Assembly (NCBI RefSeq): GCF_018598185.1
Contig: NZ_JAHESC010000004.1
Location: 1 to 64,000, forward strand
Reading direction: 5' to 3'
DNA: 64,000 nucleotides
Source of the DNA: Dawidia soli
Lineage (GTDB): Bacteria > Bacteroidota > Bacteroidia > Cytophagales > Cyclobacteriaceae
A program made the translations under genes and the position numbers. The notes under the pieces were generated by a model. It was not told where the DNA came from, ran no database searches, and worked only from the letters and a program-made list of their open reading frames with translations. The first letter of the stretch is position 1, and the number at the start of each line of letters is the position of its first letter. Of the stretch, positions 50,692 to 60,918 are shown one piece after another.

Positions 50692-52191
50692 ATGTCCGTT
50701 CATTCCTTATCCGATAAACCCCTCACGCTCGACGATCTCACAGCAGTACTTCATGGCCGTGTGACCGTCGAGCTGCCGGCGCACACCCGCGAAAAGATCG
50801 CCCGCTGCCGCGCATACCTCGATCAAAAACTGGCAGGCTCGCAGCAGGCGATCTACGGTATCAATACCGGCTTTGGCTCGCTGTATAACAAAAACATCTC
50901 GCACGACCAGTTAGAGAAGCTACAGGAGAATCTCGTGAAGTCGCACGCCTGCGGCACCGGCCCCGAAGTGCCGGAAGAGATCGTCACCCTCATGCTCTTC
51001 CTCAAGGCGCAGTCGCTGGCCTATGGTTACTCGGGCGTACAGGTCATTACCGTCGAGCGTATTATAGCGATGTATAACGAGCGTGTACTGCCCGTGATCT
51101 ATGAGATGGGCTCCCTCGGCGCATCGGGCGACCTGGCGCCCCTCGCGCACTTGTCATTACCACTCTTGGGCCTCGGCGAAGTACAACACAATCATACCCG
51201 TTTATCGGGCGAGGCCGTGAACAAGCTCTTCCGGTGGCAGCCCATTGCTTTTGCTGCAAAAGAGGGGTTGGCGCTGCTCAACGGTACACAGTTCATGAGC
51301 GCCTATGGCACCTGGTGTGTGCTGCAGGGGCAACGTTTGTTGCACCTCGCCAACCTGATCGGCGCATTGTCGCTCGACGCTTTCGACGGACGCATCGAGC
51401 CGTTCCTGCCCTCCGTACACGCCATCCGCCCGCATGCGGGACAGCAGTCTGTCGCGGCGGCAATACGGGCTTTGCTCACCGGTAGTGACCTGATCGCGCA
51501 GACAAAAAAACACGTACAAGACCCGTACTCCTTCCGCTGCATGCCGCAGGTACACGGCGCCAGCGCCGACGCGCTCGCGTATGTCACGCAGGTGATCCTG
51601 ACGGAAGTCAACAGCGTTACTGATAATCCGAATGTCTTTCCCGACGACGATGCCATCATCTCGGCGGGTAACTTCCACGGCCAGCCGCTGGCCCTGGCGC
51701 TCGACTTCCTGGGCATCGCCCTGGCCGAGCTCGGCAACATCTCCGAGCGACGTACCTACCAGTTGATCGCCGGACTGCGCGACCTGCCCAATTACCTGGT
51801 GGCCAACCCTGGTATCAACTCCGGACTCATGATCCCTCAATATACCGCGGCCTCGCTCGTCAGCCAGAACAAACAGCTTTGCACACCGGCCTCGGTAGAC
51901 TCCATCGTGTCGTCCAACGGGCAGGAAGACCATGTCAGCATGGGGGCGAACGCGGCCACGAAAGCGTACCGCATCGTCAACAACCTGTATTCCATTCTGG
52001 CCATCGAGCTCATCACCGCAGCCCAGGCGCTGACCTTCCGCCGGCCACTCAAAACTTCGCCGGCGCTGGAAGAATTCGTTCATACTTTCCGCGCGGTAGT
52101 GCCGTTTATAGAAGATGATCGCATATTGCATGACGATATTAAAAAAGCGGAGGGTTTCCTCCGGGATCTGCCGCTGAAAACGAACGCATGA
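50692..52191 (+). CDS. hutH: Histidine ammonia-lyase
   Basis: HutH deaminates histidine to urocanate. The 499-residue protein has the autocatalytic MIO triad Ala144-Ser145-Gly146 in GSLGASGDLAPLAHLSLPLLG, the N-terminal YGINTGFGSL, and QEDHVSMG. No hutU or hutI lies nearby. The related tyrosine/phenylalanine lyases share the motif, so histidine specificity is inferred from overall resemblance and from the neighbouring hisS. The stop overlaps the next start (ATGA). Confidence 0.9.
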   Translation: MSVHSLSDKPLTLDDLTAVLHGRVTVELPAHTREKIARCRAYLDQKLAGSQQAIYGINTGFGSLYNKNISHDQLEKLQENLVKSHACGTGPEVPEEIVTLMLFLKAQSLAYGYSGVQVITVERIIAMYNERVLPVIYEMGSLGASGDLAPLAHLSLPLLGLGEVQHNHTRLSGEAVNKLFRWQPIAFAAKEGLALLNGTQFMSAYGTWCVLQGQRLLHLANLIGALSLDAFDGRIEPFLPSVHAIRPHAGQQSVAAAIRALLTGSDLIAQTKKHVQDPYSFRCMPQVHGASADALAYVTQVILTEVNSVTDNPNVFPDDDAIISAGNFHGQPLALALDFLGIALAELGNISERRTYQLIAGLRDLPNYLVANPGINSGLMIPQYTAASLVSQNKQLCTPASVDSIVSSNGQEDHVSMGANAATKAYRIVNNLYSILAIELITAAQALTFRRPLKTSPALEEFVHTFRAVVPFIEDDRILHDDIKKAEGFLRDLPLKTNA

Positions 52192-54149
52192 AGGCACCGT
52201 CGCTCATCTTTACCGCACTGCTCGCACTCCTGGTCACACACGTAGCCGTGGCCCAGGTGCCCAGTGACAATGGTAAATTTACGGCCGACGCCGCGAAAGG
52301 ATGTGCCAACCTGGTCGTCCGGGTCACGAACGCCTACTGTGTCACGGAATCATGCTCGTACCAGAAGATCAAGAACGGCGTCGTGGTGCAAACCGGTGAG
52401 TTTGACAATGCCAAGGCCGGCTTCGATACCGTGCACTTTCCCTCCTCCGGCACCTATATGTTGTCCATTGTCGTCGGCACGACGGGCGTAAACAACGACG
52501 AGATCCGCATAGACGTATCGCCCAACACGCCACCCGACCTGGAAGCATATTCCTGCAACGGCGGCAACGTATTTGTGCGGGTGCTCACCTCCACCTATCC
52601 GTTCTATGTCTTCGACTATGCCGACGGCCCGCCGGTCACAAAGCCGGCGATCAGCGCCTTCGACATTCACACCTATGTACCGGCCCCCGCTACGCCCACA
52701 CCGCGCACGGTAAAGGTGACCGGCAGCAACGGCCCCGGCGCCAACGACGCAAGTTGCCTTGCCAAAACTGCTACCGTAACCGTTGCCAATACCCTGCCCG
52801 CGGCCGATATCCGGCGGGTGGAAGTGCTGGATCCCGGCTCGTCCGTGAAAGTAGATTTTGATACCGATCCTTCCATTCAATACCGGTTTATGGTGGCGAC
52901 TAACAACGCCACGGGCTTTCAGCAATACGCGCAATTGTATAGCGACCAGGCCACCACCATGACCCAAACACTGGCCAACGTTCCGGCCCAGGTGAATTAC
53001 TACTGTTTCCGGGTCAATACCTATAATCCGTGCGACAACGTCGTGGCGGCCAGCTCACCGGTCGTGTGCAGCCTCAACCTGACGGCTACTGCCCAAAACA
53101 ACGAGAACGACCTTACCTGGTCGACCGCCGTGGCCAGCGCCGGTCACCCGCTGACCGGCATCACCATCACCAGGAACGACGCGGCGCTGCCTAACGTAGC
53201 CCCTACCCCTGCGGCATATGCCGATACCGACGTCACCTGCCGGGAGCCATACACCTACCGGCTCACCGGCCACTATACTGGTGGCGCACAAAGCCTCTCG
53301 CTCCCGAAAAGTGTCACGGCATTCTCGAACAACATTCCCCCGGCCATTGCCGACATCAGCGCGCAGGTAGACGGCACCAGCGTCACGCTCACCTGGCCCG
53401 AAGTAGCGGTACCGGCGTCGGCATTTTCCCTGGTGAAGACCGTGAACGGCGTACCCGGCGCGGAGGAGGAGTTTACGACGCTTCCGTTTATAGACCCGGC
53501 CTATGCTGCGGCGACGCCTACGTGCTATCGCGTGACCTATACCGATCGGTGTGGTAACACCAGTCTGCCCAGCCCCGATGCCTGCCCGGTGCAGCTCACC
53601 GGCAGCCTGCGGCCCGATAATACCGTCGACCTGGCATGGTTGGCCTATAACGGCTGGACGTCGCCCGTTAGCACCTATATCGTGAACCTCTACGACGACC
53701 AGGGCAACCTGGTGGAGAGCACCGACGCGGGCAACGTCACCACGTTTACGGAGCCTCACACGCAGAATCCCGACATCCAGGTCTGCACCTATGTCATTAC
53801 CGCCCGGGCCGCCGACGGCACCCTGGATCCCTCGGTTTCCAATATCATTACCCTGATCAAAGCCCCGAACCTCTATTATCCGACCGGCTTTACACCCAAC
53901 CGCGACGGCACCAACGACACCTTCCGTGTGTTCGGGCAGCGCTACGTGGTGAGCTTTGAAATGAAGGTCTTTAACCGCTGGGGCGAGATGATGTATAGTA
54001 CCGGCGACAAAGATGATGCCGGCTGGGACGGCACCTACAAGGGCAATCTGCAGCCAGAGGGTACGTATGTCTTTACCGCGACGGTCGTAGACCGGGCCGG
54101 GCGTACGTTCGAGAGATCCGGCGCCTTCTATCTGCTGCGAAAGAAGTAG
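52188..54149 (+). CDS. Secreted multi-domain protein with T9SS type B C-terminal domain
   Basis: In this 653-residue protein, residues 1-23 are a signal peptide ending VAVAQ. Several fibronectin/Ig-like beta-sandwich modules follow (segments such as VSLTW-like TLTWPEVAVP and DLAWLAYNGW). The last 90 residues form the gliding-motility/CHU_C-type domain: YYPTGFTPNRDGTNDTFRVFG ... FNRWGEMMYSTGD ... GWDGTYKGNLQPEGTYVFTATVVDRAGR. The protein is expected to pass the outer membrane through the type IX system. It starts inside the hutH stop codon, suggesting translational coupling, though the two functions appear unrelated. Confidence 0.88.
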   Translation: MKAPSLIFTALLALLVTHVAVAQVPSDNGKFTADAAKGCANLVVRVTNAYCVTESCSYQKIKNGVVVQTGEFDNAKAGFDTVHFPSSGTYMLSIVVGTTGVNNDEIRIDVSPNTPPDLEAYSCNGGNVFVRVLTSTYPFYVFDYADGPPVTKPAISAFDIHTYVPAPATPTPRTVKVTGSNGPGANDASCLAKTATVTVANTLPAADIRRVEVLDPGSSVKVDFDTDPSIQYRFMVATNNATGFQQYAQLYSDQATTMTQTLANVPAQVNYYCFRVNTYNPCDNVVAASSPVVCSLNLTATAQNNENDLTWSTAVASAGHPLTGITITRNDAALPNVAPTPAAYADTDVTCREPYTYRLTGHYTGGAQSLSLPKSVTAFSNNIPPAIADISAQVDGTSVTLTWPEVAVPASAFSLVKTVNGVPGAEEEFTTLPFIDPAYAAATPTCYRVTYTDRCGNTSLPSPDACPVQLTGSLRPDNTVDLAWLAYNGWTSPVSTYIVNLYDDQGNLVESTDAGNVTTFTEPHTQNPDIQVCTYVITARAADGTLDPSVSNIITLIKAPNLYYPTGFTPNRDGTNDTFRVFGQRYVVSFEMKVFNRWGEMMYSTGDKDDAGWDGTYKGNLQPEGTYVFTATVVDRAGRTFERSGAFYLLRKK

Positions 54150-54168
54150 GCTATCGTCAATCAATTCA

Positions 54169-54176
54169 TACCTTTG
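54169..54176 (+). promoter_or_regulatory. Candidate -7 element for the YbaB gene
   Basis: TACCTTTG fits TAnnTTTG, 32 bp before the YbaB ATG; the upstream TTTG element is not evident. Confidence 0.35.
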
Positions 54177-54208
54177 CCGCCAGATAACAACCCGTAATCC
54201 ATACAGCT

Positions 54209-54544
54209 ATGTTTGACATGATGAAAATGATGGGCAAGATGAAGGAAGTTCAGGCCCGTATGAAAGAAGCCCAGGATAACCTCGTCAATGTACGTGCCGA
54301 AGGCGATGCCGGCGCCGGCATGGTGAAGGCCACTGTCAATGGTAAAAAACAGCTCGTGGCGCTGGAGATCGACCCTTCCCTGCTGAAAGCCGATGACCGT
54401 ATCATTTTGCAAGACCTGATCATCGCCGCCGTCAACAAGGCTGCCGGCGAAGCCGAAGTAAAGGCCAAGGAAGAGCTGCGCAAGAGCACCGAAGGGCTGC
54501 TGCCGAATATACCGGGTGTCGACCTTAGCAGCCTGATGGGATGA
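54209..54544 (+). CDS. YbaB/EbfC family nucleoid-associated protein
   Basis: The 111-residue DNA-binding protein starts MFDMMKMMGKMKEVQARMKEAQDNL and has GMVKATVNGKKQLVALEIDPSLL, DLIIAAVNKA and the ending PNIPGVDLSSLMG. Its stop overlaps the glycosyltransferase ATG (ATGA at 54541-54544). Confidence 0.93.
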   Translation: MFDMMKMMGKMKEVQARMKEAQDNLVNVRAEGDAGAGMVKATVNGKKQLVALEIDPSLLKADDRIILQDLIIAAVNKAAGEAEVKAKEELRKSTEGLLPNIPGVDLSSLMG

Positions 54545-55548
54545 GCCGGACTGCCGTTGTCATTCTGAACTATAACGGGGCCGCCTACCTGCGTAAGTTC
54601 CTGCCCGCTGTCGTGGCGTGTTCGCCCGAAGCCGAGGTTATTGTTGCCGACAACGGCTCTACCGACAATTCCATTGAAGTATTAAAGCGCGAGTTTCCCG
54701 GTGTCAGGCTGATCCTGTTCGACCAGAATTATGGCTTTTGCGGCGGCTATAACCGGGCGTTACGACAAGTGACCGACGCCGATTACTACGTGCTGCTCAA
54801 CTCCGACATCGAAGTTACACCAGGGTGGCTGCCGCCGCTCATCCGCTTACTCGATACCAACGCCGGTATAGCGGCGGTACATCCCAAGATCCTTTCCTAT
54901 CATCAGCCCAGCCTGTTCGAGTATGCCGGCGCCGCCGGCGGGTATATCGACGCCCTGGGGTATCCCTTCTGCCGCGGCCGGATGTTCCAGGAGGTGGAGA
55001 CGGACAGCGGCCAGTATAATGATCAGCGCCCGGTGTTCTGGGCGACCGGCGCATGCCTGGTGATCCGGGCGGAATTATACCATCAATTTGGGGGCTTGGA
55101 TGAGGACTTCTTTGCACATATGGAAGAGATCGATCTCTGCTGGAAACTGCAGCGCTCCAACCACCAGGTGTACTACTGCGGGCTGAGCACTATCTATCAC
55201 GTTGGCGCCGGCACGTTGGGCTATGACCATCCGCGTAAGACGTACCTGAACTTTCGAAACGGGCTGTCGCTTATCCTGAAGCACTTCGACACGACCGAGT
55301 TAGTGTATAAATTCCCTGTGCGTCTGGCCCTTGACTGGCTGGCGGCGGTGGTGTTCCTGGCCCGGCGCAAGCCTGCTAACGCAGGGGCCGTGCTGCGGGC
55401 GCATGTACATTTTCTGCGCCGGTTCGGTCGCGACTGGCGCAAGCGCAAGGCCCTGCGCGGCGCCTACCCGTCGTATCCCCGCACGGCGGTATATCCGGGA
55501 TCCATCGTTTTCGACCATTATATCCGCCGAAAGTCTCCCCGGGTATAG
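54541..55548 (+). CDS. Glycosyltransferase family 2
   Basis: The 335-residue GT-A enzyme has VVILNYNGAAYLRKFLPAV, VIVADNGSTDNSIEVL, YYVLLNSDIEVTPGWL (DxD-like NSDIE), and FFAHMEEIDLCWKLQ with the catalytic Glu-Asp region, as in rhamnosyl- and other WbbL-like transferases. The last third has a hydrophobic stretch (LALDWLAAVVFLA). It probably adds a sugar in cell-surface polysaccharide synthesis. Confidence 0.9.
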   Translation: MSRTAVVILNYNGAAYLRKFLPAVVACSPEAEVIVADNGSTDNSIEVLKREFPGVRLILFDQNYGFCGGYNRALRQVTDADYYVLLNSDIEVTPGWLPPLIRLLDTNAGIAAVHPKILSYHQPSLFEYAGAAGGYIDALGYPFCRGRMFQEVETDSGQYNDQRPVFWATGACLVIRAELYHQFGGLDEDFFAHMEEIDLCWKLQRSNHQVYYCGLSTIYHVGAGTLGYDHPRKTYLNFRNGLSLILKHFDTTELVYKFPVRLALDWLAAVVFLARRKPANAGAVLRAHVHFLRRFGRDWRKRKALRGAYPSYPRTAVYPGSIVFDHYIRRKSPRV

Positions 55549-55619
55549 TTATTGCTACCGGTAAAGCTATCGAGGATCGAGGGTATTACCGCTGGTAACG
55601 CTTATTATCCTTTCCTAAC

Positions 55620-55847
55620 TCAATAGTCCCACACAGGCTTGCGCTTACGCAAATGCTTGCGCATGTTCATGATAAAGGCCAGGGAAAGGTAAATGATCAG
55701 CGGTGATCCGAATGTGATAAAGGAAGTGTAAATAAAGAAAAGTCGTATGCTCGAGGTGGCCACACCGATCTTCTCGCCAATGTGCGTACACACGCCAAAG
55801 GCCTGTCGTTCAAAGAAATGCTGGATTTTATCGGTTAATTGCCTCAT
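55620..55847 (-). CDS. PspC domain protein
   Basis: The 75-residue small membrane protein has FGVCTHIGEKIGVATSSIRLFFIYTSF and a second hydrophobic stretch (SPLIIYLSLAFIM), the PspC module, with a basic C-terminus. PspC-type proteins sense envelope stress in other bacteria; here it stands alone. Confidence 0.85.
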   Translation of the reverse strand: MRQLTDKIQHFFERQAFGVCTHIGEKIGVATSSIRLFFIYTSFITFGSPLIIYLSLAFIMNMRKHLRKRKPVWDY

Positions 55848-55970
55848 ATTGCCTTCACTTTTAGAACTTCAACGTGGAAAAAGTTGATTTGTCGAACAAA
55901 AATCCGGCTTACAAATATAACGCGCTGAACGCTTCTTATGATCCATGCCGATCTTATTTTTTTGAGTATA

Positions 55971-56002
55971 ATTGCAAAAAAATACACATAAGTATAGTTT
56001 TG
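55971..56002 (+). promoter_or_regulatory. Promoter for the OmpA/TPR lipoprotein gene
   Basis: ATTG (55971-55974), a 20 bp A-rich spacer and TAGTTTTG (55995-56002) fit the Bacteroidota promoter with one mismatch. The predicted leader is about 33 nt and A/T-rich, suitable for strong translation. Confidence 0.6.
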
Positions 56003-56038
56003 CAACCTGTTTAAAATCAACTAATAAACTAAAATCCA

Positions 56039-57811
56039 ATGAGAAAAGTAGTTTACTCATTTCTGGTCGTCGGTGCCTTTAGCCTCGCGGGCTGCACGCT
56101 GCCCAAGATGGTGAAAATGGCAAAAGAACAACAGCTGACTGTGACCCCTAATCCGCTGGAAGTTCATAAGGATACAGTTGCCTACGAACTGGCAGCAAAC
56201 CTGCCCGTAAAAATGCTGAAGAAGGGTACCACGTACACCGTCAACAGCTTCTACAAGTATGGCGAGCAAGAACTTGCGCTGGATCCTATACCGTTCAAGG
56301 CTGAGGACTACCCGAACGCCGCAAAAGAGCAGCCGCGCGTAACAAAGAGCTTTGCATTCCCTTACCAGCCTGCGATGAAAGTAGGTACGCTCGAAGTAGA
56401 GGGTGTTGCTGCAAAAGGCTCTAAGTCGAAAGCCACTGCACGTATGCCGATCGCTACCGGCGTGATCACTACTTCCAAATTGGTGAAGCCCGTATATTTC
56501 GCTGCATACGCTGGCCACGGTTACAACAACCAGGAAGAACTTGTTCCGGTTGTTATCCCTGACTTCATCTTCGAACAAGGCCGTTCTGTACTCAGAACCT
56601 CTGAGATCAAGAGCCCTAAAGGCAAGCAACTCGATGCCTTCATCGCTTCGAAGAACGCTACCCGTACCGTAACCATCACCGGTACTCACTCGCCTGAAGG
56701 TGCTGAACGTATCAACAGCAAACTGTCTCCGGAACGTGCTGCTGCGATCGAGAAATTCTATCGCGCAGAAATGAAGAAGTACGACTACAAAGGCAAAGCT
56801 GACTCGATCCAGTTCATCCTGAAGCCCGTTATCCAGGACTGGGCTAACTTCAAAGTAGAACTCGAAAAGTACACCGGCATCACCTCGGAAGAGAAAGCAG
56901 AATACCTGAACATCATCAACGGTGGCGGTACTTTCGAAGACCAGGAGAAACAATTCAAGTCGCTGAAGACGTACAAGAAAGTTTTCAAAGACGTATATCC
57001 GAAACTGAGAACAGCCAAGACCGAGATCCTGGTTGTAAAAGAGAAGAAAACAGACGCTGAGATCTCTGTTCTCGCGAAACAGATCGCACAAGGCTCTACC
57101 AGCGCCGATACCCTGTCACAAGAAGAGCTGCTGTACGCCGGTACACTGACTCCTTCCCTGGAAGAGAAAGCCGCTATCTACGAAGCCGCTACCAAAAAAG
57201 GTACCAGCTGGGTAGCCCACAACAACCTGGGTGCTGTATACATCGCACAAGCCATCGAAAACTCGAGCAACGCTGCTGCCCTGGCCGACAAAGCGCAGGC
57301 TCAGCTGGACCTCGCTTCCAAGATCAACGACGCCCCGGAAGTACAAGCCAACCTGGCTTCTGTAGCGGCCCTGAAAGGCAACGCATACGCTGCTTACACG
57401 CACGCTGCTAAAGCTGCCGGTGGTCTGACAGGCGACAACGCTGCCGGTATCAACGGTGTAAAAGGCTACGCTGAGATCGTTAAAGCACAGTACGCTGCCG
57501 CAGTAAGCTCTGAGTCTAACGCTACAGACAACGCTGACAACCTGTTCAACAAAGGCCTGGCGCAAGTCCTGAACAAAGACTATCAGAACGCCCTGACTTC
57601 TTTCAAAGAAGCTACCAACAAAAACAGCAACCTGGCGATCGCGTACTATGGCGCGGCTGTTGCCTCTGCCCGCCTGAACCAGGCTGACGGCGTGGTAAGC
57701 AACCTGACATCTGCTGTTAAAATTGATCCTGCCCTGAAAGAAGCTGCTCTGAGCGACCTCGAATTCACAAAATTCGCGGCCACTGAGCCTTTCAGAAATG
57801 CGTTGAAATAA
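56039..57811 (+). CDS. OmpA-like and TPR-containing lipoprotein
   Basis: The 590-residue protein has a lipobox LAGC (Cys19). Residues about 25-170 are a beta-rich N-terminal region. Residues about 185-275 are OmpA-like (FEQGRSVLRTSEIKSPKGKQLDAFIAS, TITGTHSPEGAERINSKLSPERAAAIEKFY). Residues about 350-590 are helical repeats of TPR type rich in Ala (NNLGAVYIAQAIE, FNKGLAQVLNKDYQNALTSFKEATNK). Codon use is visibly different from the neighbours (many GCT, GAA and AAA, fewer GCC), as expected for a very highly expressed gene. It is likely an outer-membrane-attached, peptidoglycan-facing structural protein. Confidence 0.82.
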   Translation: MRKVVYSFLVVGAFSLAGCTLPKMVKMAKEQQLTVTPNPLEVHKDTVAYELAANLPVKMLKKGTTYTVNSFYKYGEQELALDPIPFKAEDYPNAAKEQPRVTKSFAFPYQPAMKVGTLEVEGVAAKGSKSKATARMPIATGVITTSKLVKPVYFAAYAGHGYNNQEELVPVVIPDFIFEQGRSVLRTSEIKSPKGKQLDAFIASKNATRTVTITGTHSPEGAERINSKLSPERAAAIEKFYRAEMKKYDYKGKADSIQFILKPVIQDWANFKVELEKYTGITSEEKAEYLNIINGGGTFEDQEKQFKSLKTYKKVFKDVYPKLRTAKTEILVVKEKKTDAEISVLAKQIAQGSTSADTLSQEELLYAGTLTPSLEEKAAIYEAATKKGTSWVAHNNLGAVYIAQAIENSSNAAALADKAQAQLDLASKINDAPEVQANLASVAALKGNAYAAYTHAAKAAGGLTGDNAAGINGVKGYAEIVKAQYAAAVSSESNATDNADNLFNKGLAQVLNKDYQNALTSFKEATNKNSNLAIAYYGAAVASARLNQADGVVSNLTSAVKIDPALKEAALSDLEFTKFAATEPFRNALK

Positions 57812-57838
57812 CAGAACTCATTGGAATTTCAATATAAG

Positions 57839-57870
57839 AACCCTCCCGGTACCCGGGAGGGTTTTTTATT
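57839..57870 (+). terminator. Terminator of the lipoprotein gene
   Basis: AACCCTCCCG pairs with CGGGAGGGTT around GTACC, followed by TTTTTTATT. It lies 27 bp after the stop. Confidence 0.92.
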
Positions 57871-57900
57871 TGCCCAATCCACCCCCGGATACTATTTTTA
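57869..57900 (+). promoter_or_regulatory. Promoter candidate for the pyruvate dehydrogenase beta gene
   Basis: TTTG (57869-57872), a 20 bp spacer and TATTTTTA (57893-57900) match the consensus except for the last base. It starts within the U-run of the preceding terminator. The ATG is 23 bp downstream. Confidence 0.5.
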
Positions 57901-57922
57901 CACGCTTTTCAAAAGTAACGTC

Positions 57923-58903
<981 letters not shown>

Positions 58904-58939
58904 TACGCCGCGTCTTTGACGTGACGGAACTGAATACAG

Positions 58940-58974
58940 CAGCCTTCCGCCAACTGGCGGAGGGCTGTTTTTTT
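58940..58974 (+). terminator. Terminator of pdhB
   Basis: CAGCCTTCCGCC-AACT-GGCGGAGGGCTG (12 bp stem, one G-U) followed by TTTTTTT, 36 bp after the stop. Confidence 0.93.
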
Positions 58975-58989
58975 ATGCCCTGTCGGGGA

Positions 58990-60915
58990 TTAGAAGGCGA
59001 TTTCCATGTAGCCCTGCGAGGTAACGGCCTCGTGCCCCCGTACCAGCGCCGGGCGCCAGGGTGGCCCTTCACGCAGCAGGCGGATAGCCTCCTGGTCGCA
59101 GGCCGGGCAGACGCTCTGTAAGATCACAAAGTCGCGAAGCCCGCCCCGGATATCCACGGTAAAAACGACTTTTACCGTACCGCTTCCCGGCCATGCCGCA
59201 CCGGGCGCATGCGTGTGGCGCTCCAGGTACTTTCGATACTTCTCCAGGCCCATAACAGGCAGGGACAGGTCGCTCCACTGATCGTATACATACCGTTTGC
59301 CGTCGGGGGTAAAGGCCATGCCCCGCTCCAGCTTACCGTCGCGGTAGAGCTCCTGGTAGTAGGGTGTACCGTCGGGATGATAGCCTTTCCAGAGACCGTC
59401 CTGCCGGCCGTCCCGGTAGCTGCCCTCGGCTTTTATCTTTCCGTTTTCATACCACTGTGTCTCGCGGCCGTTACCGTCCTTTACCTGCACACGGCCCAGC
59501 GAGTCCCATACGTTGCGCGTATAGGCGCCGTCCTGGTAAACCACTTCGCGCTGCAGCCGGCCGTTGTGGTAGTAGGTCTCCCACTTGCCGGTGGACTCCT
59601 CACGCCGGTACCGGCCGGCCGAGGTATACGTGCCGTGGTCGGAGTAATAGAGGAAAATACCGTCTTTCAGACCGTCTTTATACTCCCCTTTCATCTGCAC
59701 GTCGCCGTTCCGGTAATAGTCTGTTACCCGGCCTTGCCAACGGCCTGCGGAGTCCCGGGCACCTTCGCGATAATAGTAAAAATCGGTTACGCGAAGCGTT
59801 TCCTTCCAGTCCTTGTCGTAGTATACTTTTGTGTAGTTCCATTTTGAAGGCGCGGTTTCCGGTGGTGTTTGCTGCACGGTGTCCGCGGTCAATGCCAGGG
59901 ATGCTTCATAATTCAGGGGGAACTGGATCGTCCCCACCGATCCCAGCTGCTGCTGCACGAGCCCGATGCTGTCGAAGTATACGTACGATTCACGCGCGAT
60001 CATCTTTACCCGGTAGGCTGTTTCCTCCCGGCGCAGCCGGCTGTATTGGCCGACAACGGTCGTGTCATTTTGCAAGGCCCCAGGGATCGCCGGGAGCGCG
60101 CGAAGCTGCGCCACGATGGTGTCCCACTGACCAACGATCACCTCCAGACTGTCCTTCAAGGCTTCGTCCGTTTTTGTTGCACCGTATACCTGCGCCGTGG
60201 CGTCATCCGCCTGAAGCAGATCCTGGTAGATGGCGTAATAGCGTTTCTGCCCCTGCGGAAAGAAGAACAATGCCAACGGCATCACGAGTACCACCACGAG
60301 CAGCTGCACATTCGGAATAAGCCAGCGCAGTTTAAAATGAAATACCGACAGGATCACCCCCGCGATGCAGCCGCCGATGTGACCGGCCAGGTCTACATTC
60401 AGCCGCATCGTAAAGAAGATGTTGATGGCGACAAAGATCACGAAGTTGATAAACACCGTGCGCAGTTGCTGGCGATCGTGAAAGCTACCGATGACTTCGG
60501 CCCCGAGCCGGTAGCCATACAGCCCGAACAAGGCACCCGACGCCCCCGCGCTGATCGTATATACATTAAACAACAGACTTGCAAAACCCGATGCCAGGCC
60601 ACAGCAAAAATATACCAGTAAGAATCGCGGTGTGCCGATAGCAGGCTCCAGTCCCACTCCCAGCGCGTACAGTCCATACATGTTCACCAGCAGATGAATG
60701 ACGCCATAGTGCAGGAACATGGACGTCAGCAAGCGCCAGGGCTGGTCTCCCAGCGTATAGGGATTAAAGTTGCCACCCACGTGCAGTATGGCCAGCGCAT
60801 CGGCGCCGGTGTTCATCATCAGGCTTTGCTGTTGCCACGCCAGCCACAGGAACACCACGAGGTTGATGCCTATCAGCATCGTGGTGGCGATCGATCTACG
60901 GAACAGGTCTCCCAT
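58990..60915 (-). CDS. Rhomboid protease fused to MORN-like repeats and a TonB-type C-terminal domain
   Basis: In this 641-residue protein, residues 1-205 are a rhomboid with six or seven membrane spans, HYGVIHLLVNMYGLYALG, the catalytic Ser126 in SAGASGALFGLYG and His179 in LAGHIGG. Another span is near 205-220. Residues about 385-545 are MORN/YwqK-like repeats (YYRNGDVQMKGEYKDGLKDGIFLYYSDHG, YENGKIKAEGSYRDGRQDGLWKGYHPDGT). The last 80 residues are a TonB C-terminal-like fold (GTVKVVFTVDIRGGLRDFVILQS ... AIRLLREGPPWRPAL). The gene precedes nothing downstream in the same direction; it follows the M48 protease by 3 bp. The two membrane proteases look co-transcribed. Confidence 0.82.
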   Translation of the reverse strand: MGDLFRRSIATTMLIGINLVVFLWLAWQQQSLMMNTGADALAILHVGGNFNPYTLGDQPWRLLTSMFLHYGVIHLLVNMYGLYALGVGLEPAIGTPRFLLVYFCCGLASGFASLLFNVYTISAGASGALFGLYGYRLGAEVIGSFHDRQQLRTVFINFVIFVAINIFFTMRLNVDLAGHIGGCIAGVILSVFHFKLRWLIPNVQLLVVVLVMPLALFFFPQGQKRYYAIYQDLLQADDATAQVYGATKTDEALKDSLEVIVGQWDTIVAQLRALPAIPGALQNDTTVVGQYSRLRREETAYRVKMIARESYVYFDSIGLVQQQLGSVGTIQFPLNYEASLALTADTVQQTPPETAPSKWNYTKVYYDKDWKETLRVTDFYYYREGARDSAGRWQGRVTDYYRNGDVQMKGEYKDGLKDGIFLYYSDHGTYTSAGRYRREESTGKWETYYHNGRLQREVVYQDGAYTRNVWDSLGRVQVKDGNGRETQWYENGKIKAEGSYRDGRQDGLWKGYHPDGTPYYQELYRDGKLERGMAFTPDGKRYVYDQWSDLSLPVMGLEKYRKYLERHTHAPGAAWPGSGTVKVVFTVDIRGGLRDFVILQSVCPACDQEAIRLLREGPPWRPALVRGHEAVTSQGYMEIAF

Positions 60916-60918
60916 GGG

